A DNA stretch of 64,000 bases. Origin: CAITZA01 sp937915285 (lineage in GTDB: Bacteria > Desulfobacterota > Desulfomonilia > Desulfomonilales > Desulfomonilaceae). The DNA is taken from contig DAISIV010000006.1 of the NCBI GenBank assembly GCA_036821825.1, positions 51,515-115,514 on the forward strand, given 5' to 3'. Position 1 is the first letter of the stretch. Each line of letters begins with the position of its first letter. The notes beneath the pieces were generated by a model. That model ran no database searches and was not told the origin of the DNA. It saw only the letters and a program-made list of their open reading frames with translations. The position numbers and the translations under genes were made by a program. Shown in pieces: positions 58,527-64,000 of this stretch.

Positions 58527-61322
58527 TCACTCCTCCTGTTTTTTCAGAAGGGCCGCGCTTAGACCTATGAGCACGGGGATAGCGATCAGCAATGGAATCA
58601 ACGAGCCGTAAAGATCTTCAAAACCCAAACCCTTTGAGAATGCTCCCCGTGAGAGGGTAAGAAAATGCGTAGTAGGATAAATTCGCCCGAAAAAGGCTCC
58701 AGCTCCTTCCAATGATGAGACAGGGTCCAGCATTCCACAAAACTGAACAGCGGGCAGAATCGTGAGCACTGCTGTTCCAAAAATTGCTGCGACCTGGCTT
58801 TTGGTAAACGTGGAGATCAACAACCCCATGGCTGTCGAGCATGTCACGTAGAGTAAGGCCCCAGTAGCCAATACTAGAAAGCTGCCTTTGAGTGGAACCC
58901 CGAATGCAGTTACCGCGAGGGCAACCATGGTCAGAAAATTGATCATTCCAAGAGCTATATACGGAAACTGTTTTCCGAGCAGGAGTTCCAGACGAGTCGT
59001 TGGTGTAACATAGAAGTTGACTATCGACCCTAGGTCTTTTTCCCTTACAATAGATAAAGCAGTCAGAATTGCCGGAATCAAGAGCAGCAAAAGCGGTATG
59101 ACTGCTGGAACCATGGATACGATACTCTTGATATCGGGATTATATCGAAAACGTGTCTCGATGTTTGCTAGAGCGTTCGAGTCCCGCTGCCCAAGCTCAT
59201 GAGCTGCCTTGTCAGATAACCAACTGGCGTGAATGCCCTGCATGTAGCCACGAACTGTTTCAGCTCGCTGCGGCATGGCGCCATCAATCCAGACTCCGAC
59301 CTGGACAGGACTTCCACGGTCCAAATCCCTTCCAAAGTTCGGAGGTATTTCTATGGCAAGGGTTAATTCGCCGGACTTCATTCTCCTGTCGAGTTCATCG
59401 TAATCGCTTATGGGAGGTCGCTCCTGGAAATATCTCGAACCATACAGATTCAGGGTGTAATCCCGACTTGAAGTCGTCTGATCTCTGTCAAGAACAGCAA
59501 AGGACAGATTTTCGACGTCCATACTAATTCCATAACCCATTATGAACATCAGGATTACGCTTCCCAGGACCGCAAGAGTGAGGCTGATGGGATCGCGGCT
59601 CAGGGTGAGTCCTTCGCGTCGACTGATACTCAACATCCGCATCAGGCTCATGGGATGATTGTTAGGGCCTCGAGAGTGTTCCATTGTCAAGGAATTAGTC
59701 TCAGGCGCCAACCCACGGCTGGTTTCAATCTGCTGAGGTGAGTTGGCCTGTTCATTCTGTACTGCCTCCTCAAGGTATTGTATGAAAGCGTCCTCAAGTT
59801 TGGACGCCCCCTTTTTGCTTGTTATTGCCTCTGGGGTGTCGCTGACCAGCACCTTTCCGGCATTCATTAGCGATATTCGATCACAACGCTGGGCTTCGTT
59901 TATGAAGTGAGTTGATATGAAGATGGTCACCTTATCTTTGCGCGACAATTCCACGAGAAATTCCCAGAAAGCGTCCCTTGCGACTGGATCGACCCCGGAA
60001 GTAGGCTCATCCAGAATAAGCAATTCTGGTTTGTGGATCAGGGAGACGGCCAGGGACAAACGTTGTCTCAGGCCGAGTGGCAGAGACTCGGGTAAAGCGT
60101 CAACAGATGACCTGAGACCGAAACGATCAAGCATCTCATCGATCCTGGCCGGAATCTGCTCCTTTGGAACCTGGAACAGTCTTGCGTGAAGCAGTAGGTT
60201 CTGGTGAACGGTGAGTTCTGAATACAGTGAGAAATTCTGGGACATGTAACCGACCCGCTTTCTTGTCTCCAGATCCTGCGCCTCAACCTCACGGCCAAGA
60301 AGCCAAGCTTTGCCTTCACTGCACGGAAGAAGGCCCGTGAGCATTTTCATCGTTGTTGTTTTTCCACATCCATTGGAGCCAAGAAAGCCGAATATTTCAC
60401 CCTGTTCAATGCGGAAGCTGACATTATCCACAGCGACAAAATCCCCAAAACGCCTTGTCAAATGCTTTGCCTCAATTGCCACCTTACCCGAATGAGCGTC
60501 CCTGGGAGGTATCTGGACCTTTCTGTGTCCACGTCTTTTTTCATCCGGAAGCATAGATATAAAAGCGTCCTCCAGCGAATCGGCGCCAGTACGTTCGAGG
60601 AAGTAGGAAGGCGTCCCGGTGGCTCGAATTGTGCCGTCATCCATGGCAATGAGCCAGTCAAAGCGCTCTGCTTCCTCCATGTAGGCGGTGGCTACCAGAA
60701 CGCTCATGCCATTTCGTTCATGCCGTATGCGGTCAATCAGTTCCCAGAATTGTCGTCTCGAAAGAGGGTCCACTCCAGTGGTCGGCTCGTCAAGTATAAG
60801 AAGTTCAGGGTCGTGTATCAGAGCGCAGCACAAACCAAGCTTCTGTTTCATGCCCCCTGAAAGCTTCCCTGCGGGCCTGTCGGCAAAAGAAGCTAAACCG
60901 GTGCTTTCAAGCAAATGTGCGATCCGATCCCTTCTTTCAGTTTTTCCCTGTCCAAAGAGTTGACCAAAGAAGTCAGCATTCTCAAATACGGACAGTGTTG
61001 GATAAAGGTTTTTCCCGAGCCCCTGTGGCATATATGCAATTAGCGGGCATATTTTGTCGCGGTTATTTGCGTCGGCCATGTCATGGCCTAAGGTTTGTAT
61101 TTTCCCCCGCTGTATGCGCCTGGCCCCAGACACAAGAGACAACAGGCTGGATTTGCCTACCCCGTCAGGACCTATGAAACCAACCATCTTAGCCGACGGA
61201 ATATCAAGTGTCACACCATTCAAGGCAATCGTCTGGCCATAACGCAAGCTAACGTCAATCAGGCGGACTACGGGAGATTCTTGCGCAATTACGACTGCGG
61301 CGCTCTCAAGACCTTCTGTCAT
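58527..61322 (-). CDS. rbbA: ABC exporter 2, fused ATPase-ATPase-permease (RbbA/YhiH-like)
   Basis: A 931-residue fusion. NBD1 (about 10-245) has GPDGVGKSS, KLSGGMKQKL and LILDEPTTGVDP. NBD2 (about 300-540) has GSNGCGKTTT, a degenerate signature LPLGLRQRLSL and LILDEPTSGVDP. An ABC-2 permease (about 575-930) has one segment, a periplasmic domain (VLDRDQTTSSRDY) and five segments with the IVREKDLGSIVNFYVTP loop. The ATG at 61322 overlaps the HlyD stop (ATGA); the longer frame to 61346 adds eight residues. E. coli RbbA has this layout and was reported as ribosome-associated, though a transport role fits the neighbours better. Confidence 0.93.
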   Translation of the reverse strand: MTEGLESAAVVIAQESPVVRLIDVSLRYGQTIALNGVTLDIPSAKMVGFIGPDGVGKSSLLSLVSGARRIQRGKIQTLGHDMADANNRDKICPLIAYMPQGLGKNLYPTLSVFENADFFGQLFGQGKTERRDRIAHLLESTGLASFADRPAGKLSGGMKQKLGLCCALIHDPELLILDEPTTGVDPLSRRQFWELIDRIRHERNGMSVLVATAYMEEAERFDWLIAMDDGTIRATGTPSYFLERTGADSLEDAFISMLPDEKRRGHRKVQIPPRDAHSGKVAIEAKHLTRRFGDFVAVDNVSFRIEQGEIFGFLGSNGCGKTTTMKMLTGLLPCSEGKAWLLGREVEAQDLETRKRVGYMSQNFSLYSELTVHQNLLLHARLFQVPKEQIPARIDEMLDRFGLRSSVDALPESLPLGLRQRLSLAVSLIHKPELLILDEPTSGVDPVARDAFWEFLVELSRKDKVTIFISTHFINEAQRCDRISLMNAGKVLVSDTPEAITSKKGASKLEDAFIQYLEEAVQNEQANSPQQIETSRGLAPETNSLTMEHSRGPNNHPMSLMRMLSISRREGLTLSRDPISLTLAVLGSVILMFIMGYGISMDVENLSFAVLDRDQTTSSRDYTLNLYGSRYFQERPPISDYDELDRRMKSGELTLAIEIPPNFGRDLDRGSPVQVGVWIDGAMPQRAETVRGYMQGIHASWLSDKAAHELGQRDSNALANIETRFRYNPDIKSIVSMVPAVIPLLLLLIPAILTALSIVREKDLGSIVNFYVTPTTRLELLLGKQFPYIALGMINFLTMVALAVTAFGVPLKGSFLVLATGALLYVTCSTAMGLLISTFTKSQVAAIFGTAVLTILPAVQFCGMLDPVSSLEGAGAFFGRIYPTTHFLTLSRGAFSKGLGFEDLYGSLIPLLIAIPVLIGLSAALLKKQEE

Positions 61323-62383
61323 AAGGGGGACTTTACCTCGAGCCATTCAGGCCAGTTAGCCTTGGGGTCAATCCTGACATAGGCCATGCCGGGTAAACCG
61401 GTCTTTACGAAACGGATGTTGCGCTTGAGCAGTTCCGGGTCAATCCTTGCCTTAACCCGAAACATCAATTTCTGGCGCTCCTCGGTCGTCTCAACACTCT
61501 TGGGCGTGAATTGGGCCACATCAGCAACAAATGAGACCCGCGCAGGTGTTACGAATTGTGGAGCGGCGTCGAAAACAAGCCGAACCTCTGTTCCCATCGC
61601 TATCCTGCCGGCAGAAGCCGTGGGAAGAAAAAAAGTCATGTAAACATCAGTCAGATCGACCAGGTTGAGTACCTTCCCACCGGCGCTGATAACCTCTCCC
61701 GGCTGAGCAATCCTGTATTGTACCCTTCCATCCCGGGGCGCCTTGAGGGAGCTGTCATCGATGTCTGCACGGATTCGCTCTATAGTGGCCCTCGCAGCTT
61801 CCACAGCCGCCTGGGCCCCTATCACCTGAGATTTGGCGGTTGATATTGCGGCTTCAGCAGCCGCGACTTTGGCCTTCGCTGCGTTAAAAGCGGCTTCAGC
61901 CCCATAGAATGCTGCCTGATGATCATCGAGTTGCTCTGCAGTCCTGACTTCCTTCTCTGCGAGTTTTTCCGTTCGCCCCAAACGCTTGGAAGCGGCGTCA
62001 AGTTCGGCCTTTCGCTGAGCTACCACCGACTGGGCAGCAGCTTTCTCGCTCTCTGTTTGGACTACCGAACTCTTTGCAGTTTCCACGGCGCTTTGAGCGC
62101 GATTAAGCTGGGCTTCAGCCTCTCTTAGTTGAGCCTTCAAGACATCGGTATCCATTTGGGCCACTACCTGAGAAGCCTTTACAAAGTCACCCTCATCTAC
62201 AAAAATGGCGGATATTCGGCCCGGCATCTTCGACGCCACGTCTATCTCTACAGCTTCGACACGCCCGTTTGAAGCCGCAAATCCGGGAGGAACACCGGAA
62301 GGGCGAAGGAATTGCCATGCGCTGTACACCATGGCTCCCACTATGAACACTAAAACCAATGAGATCAGTCTTCTTGAGGTCAT
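61319..62383 (-). CDS. yhiI: ABC exporter 2, HlyD/YhiI-type membrane fusion protein
   Basis: A 354-residue adaptor with one N-terminal anchor (LISLVLVFIVGAMVYSAWQF), a lipoyl/barrel half (GRVEAVEIDVASKMPGRI), an Ala-rich coiled-coil hairpin (about 75-210) and the second lipoyl half (DGRVQYRIAQPGEVI). The ATG at 62383 (MTSRRLISLV) has GGAAAG upstream; the frame extends to 62407. First gene of the exporter operon, overlapping the next by four bases. Its counterpart in exporter 1 is at 20157-21158. Confidence 0.92.
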   Translation of the reverse strand: MTSRRLISLVLVFIVGAMVYSAWQFLRPSGVPPGFAASNGRVEAVEIDVASKMPGRISAIFVDEGDFVKASQVVAQMDTDVLKAQLREAEAQLNRAQSAVETAKSSVVQTESEKAAAQSVVAQRKAELDAASKRLGRTEKLAEKEVRTAEQLDDHQAAFYGAEAAFNAAKAKVAAAEAAISTAKSQVIGAQAAVEAARATIERIRADIDDSSLKAPRDGRVQYRIAQPGEVISAGGKVLNLVDLTDVYMTFFLPTASAGRIAMGTEVRLVFDAAPQFVTPARVSFVADVAQFTPKSVETTEERQKLMFRVKARIDPELLKRNIRFVKTGLPGMAYVRIDPKANWPEWLEVKSPL

Positions 62384-62574
62384 TTGTTCTTTCCGGTTTC
62401 GGGACATGTTCGGCCATGTTGAGGCTCTTAGATTATCTTAGCATCACATTACCAAATCGAAAACAAATCTTGTTTCTGTAAAAATGCCCCGATCTGCTAT
62501 AAATTTATGGATGATGGCATCTTCTAATCAGCCAAAAAATGTCTGATTCAAGTTATGGCTTACGGGAGGCATGA

Positions 62575-63024
62575 ATGAAACTCTTACCCAATCCATATAG
62601 AGATGGAGAATGCTTTTTCTGTGGACGGTTAAATCCGGTAGGGCTAAAACTCAATTTTTACATAACCGATACTGAACCGGCTGAACTGGTCAGCACATGG
62701 TTCCCTCCTCCACTTTATAGGGGGTTCGGTAAAATACTTCATGGGGGCATACAAAGTGGGCTCTTTGATGAGATCATGGGCTGGACAACCCTCCATTTCA
62801 CTAGCCAGGTGGGTGTCACATCCAATCTGAATGTGGAATTCCACAAACCACTTTATGTCGAGCAGAAAATCGAGGTCCGATGCCGAATAGCGTCACAGGA
62901 AGGCCAAAGAATTAATCTTACCTCAGAGATCCGCAACAGCGACGGTCAGATATGTTCGAAAGCCACTGGAACCTACATTCTGATGGATCCTGAGAAATTC
63001 AGACAAATAACCAGAGAGGAATGA
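62575..63024 (+). CDS. PaaI-like hotdog thioesterase
   Basis: A 149-residue hotdog protein. Near the N terminus CFFCGRLNPVGLKLNF is the form seen in the YbgC/PaaI subgroup with a Cys pair. The active-site region is ILHGGIQSGLFDEIMGW, followed by LNVEFHKPL. GGGAGG lies five bases before the ATG; a second ATG four bases upstream is out of frame. It is divergent from the exporter operon. Substrate unknown; a short or aromatic acyl-CoA is usual. Confidence 0.9.
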   Translation: MKLLPNPYRDGECFFCGRLNPVGLKLNFYITDTEPAELVSTWFPPPLYRGFGKILHGGIQSGLFDEIMGWTTLHFTSQVGVTSNLNVEFHKPLYVEQKIEVRCRIASQEGQRINLTSEIRNSDGQICSKATGTYILMDPEKFRQITREE

Positions 63025-63156
63025 TTTTTGCCCAGTGGGAACCGAACATTTCAATCGAACGCTCCCCTTCGGTAATCTCCCACGTCTTTAATCTTTAGAC
63101 CCAATTAAGGCTTACAGATATCCCTAAACTTCTGCCGGAGAGTAAGTAGATGTGCG

Positions 63157-63220
63157 CCCTTAGTCAAGGGGGGGTTTTAGGGGATTCATTTAGGGAAATC
63201 TTTGGGGGGTTCGAGGGGGG
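63157..63220. repeat. G-rich intergenic repeat-like element
   Basis: It begins with a CCCTT-AGTC-AAGGG hairpin and continues with four G-runs of four to seven bases separated by AT-rich spacers. Dispersed elements of this look occur in deltaproteobacterial and cyanobacterial intergenic DNA, as I recall. Only one copy was noticed in this window. Confidence 0.45.
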
Positions 63221-63401
63221 TATCCATAATATTCGACAGGTTTGAGGGTGAGCATTCTTCCTGACCCTCCTGTGTATCAATTTCCGCCAATGTTGACAGC
63301 ACCGATAGGAGATTGCAGGTTTTTGGGCCGGTAGGGTCTGTCATGACATCGATTAACTCTTCGTCGAAATTCAAGTTCATGGGTTCAGGCGACTTTACCA
63401 T
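63186..63401 (-). CDS. Doubtful 71-residue ORF overlapping a G-rich repeat
   Basis: The frame starts with an ATG that overlaps the end of the upstream PD-(D/E)XK-like gene by seven bases and ends inside the G-rich element, which supplies the Pro-rich tail (PLEPPKDFPK). The first 50 residues are acidic and protein-like. I recognise no family. It may be a real short gene that ran into the repeat, or a chance frame. Confidence 0.3.
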   Translation of the reverse strand: MVKSPEPMNLNFDEELIDVMTDPTGPKTCNLLSVLSTLAEIDTQEGQEECSPSNLSNIMDTPLEPPKDFPK

Positions 63402-64000
63402 ATTGAAAGCCTGAAACCTTCTGGGTTCTGGATGTCCATAAGTTCGTCACCCACAGCAAGGGCAAGCACGCCATTTTTGGTAGCAAAATTGACCACACTC
63501 TTGCCTACGTGCAGAGAAGCCACTGCGCCGATAAGCTTTCTGTCCGAGAATTCCGGAAAATAATCCCTGATACGTGAAATGGTTCGCAGCAAATGTTGCA
63601 CATCTCTGGAAGTGAGTGAACTCTTCGTCTCATTCACCAGAACATAGTCCTTGCATTCGGCTATCACGTCAAATTCACGAGTCTTTTCCCGATCACCTCT
63701 GAATGGCCTTATTACACGGACATTGGCAAGGCATCCCTCTTTCTCGTCAATACCCAACGCCTGCTTCATGATTCGGCATACACTTGGAGCCACAAGATCC
63801 TCAGCCATTCTGCCCTGCTTGTTTGCTATTTTGCCTAGTTCAAGGTTGTGCCTTCTTCTTTCACGATCCGCCTCCCTTCTAGATTCCCTCATCTCATCTT
63901 TGAAGTCCTTCATTTCCTCCTTAAAATCTTTCATCTCATCCTTGAATTCTTTCATCTCATCTTTGAACACTTTCATCTCATCTTTAAAATCCTTCATCTC
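63395..64000 (-). CDS. PD-(D/E)XK-like protein with heptad coiled coil, 5' end beyond the window
   Basis: At least 201 residues, open to the right edge. The N-terminal part is a heptad coiled coil, MKDFKDE and variants, repeated at least five times, then a charged helix (READRERRRHN). The C-terminal domain has the restriction-like core EFDVIAECKDYVLVNETKSS, with Asp in FDV and an ExK in NETK, as in DUF3782-type proteins. The ATG at 63997 is probably internal, since the codon before it continues the heptad. It might be a nuclease or an inactive relative; no partner gene is visible. Confidence 0.75.
   Translation of the reverse strand, partial: EMKDFKDEMKVFKDEMKEFKDEMKDFKEEMKDFKDEMRESRREADRERRRHNLELGKIANKQGRMAEDLVAPSVCRIMKQALGIDEKEGCLANVRVIRPFRGDREKTREFDVIAECKDYVLVNETKSSLTSRDVQHLLRTISRIRDYFPEFSDRKLIGAVASLHVGKSVVNFATKNGVLALAVGDELMDIQNPEGFRLSIW
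63888..64000 (-). repeat. 21-bp tandem repeats encoding the heptads
   Basis: Five or more imperfect copies of a 21-base unit beginning TTCATCTCATC (plus strand) follow one another to the window edge. Each encodes one heptad, so copy number changes would alter coiled-coil length without a frameshift. Confidence 0.85.

Noticed and set aside
63888..64000. Tandem repeats considered as a CRISPR array
   Set aside because: The 21-base units are contiguous, without spacers, and stay in frame within a coding sequence.

Overview
The window looks like a chromosomal segment of an anaerobic deltaproteobacterium, perhaps a sulfate reducer or syntroph of the Desulfomonile/Syntrophobacterales kind. This placement is inferred from gene content: multi-PAS kinases, AMP-forming acyl-CoA ligase with paired acyl-CoA dehydrogenases, polyferredoxin-type membrane proteins, DUF169, and RbbA-type ABC exporters. 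No rRNA, tRNA, CRISPR array, prophage or insertion sequence was recognised. Gene density is high and most starts have clear Shine-Dalgarno sites.

Layout. 1-9.8 kb: a cut-off gene at the left edge, an orphan ORF, a four-PAS membrane histidine kinase, a stand-alone receiver, HMG-CoA lyase, then a plus-strand group of AAA+ ATPase, CPA2/RCK cation antiporter and cyclophilin. 9.8-16.4 kb (minus): murA, hisB and hisH, followed by an SGNH hydrolase, a B12-binding radical SAM protein and an FAD oxidoreductase, possibly an envelope or lipid modification set. 16.7-25.5 kb: a SWIM-SNF2 helicase divergent from an exporter operon (HlyD, two ATPases, two ABC-2 permeases). 25.6-34.6 kb: a PAS kinase, UDP-glucose dehydrogenase, BamD, polyprenyl diphosphate synthase, an unusual cNMP/AAA+/polyferredoxin fusion, UspA and a second cation antiporter.

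34.9-46.7 kb (minus) is the centrepiece. One gene encodes a 3605-residue fatty acid/polyketide-type synthase with the order ER-like, ER (FabK/PfaD-like), KS, AT, KS (fungal-FAS-like), ACP, ACP, KR, DH, phosphopantetheinyl transferase. It is translationally coupled (ATGA overlap) to an upstream TetR-type regulator whose leader has an operator-like repeat just downstream of a good promoter. Both ACPs carry Thr where the phosphopantetheine-bearing Ser is expected. No thioesterase domain was seen; a separate alpha/beta hydrolase lies upstream at 47.1-47.9 kb.

47-51 kb: a glycine-rich RRM protein with a long leader, a hotdog thioesterase, DUF169, a methyltransferase and an amidohydrolase. 52.2-57.3 kb (minus): TetR regulator, two acyl-CoA dehydrogenases and a CoA ligase, with a perfect 19-bp operator next to the promoter. 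One dehydrogenase has Asp91 and Thr364 in place of the usual Glu base, as I recall for cyclohex-1-ene-1-carboxyl-CoA dehydrogenase, so the operon may handle alicyclic acids through benzoyl-CoA. 57.4-62.4 kb: a second exporter of the E. coli yhiI-rbbA-yhhJ type, with ATPase-ATPase-permease fused; it is the fused counterpart of the split operon at 20-25 kb. 62.6-64 kb: a hotdog thioesterase, a G-rich repeat, and a PD-(D/E)XK-like protein with a heptad-repeat coiled coil running off the right edge.
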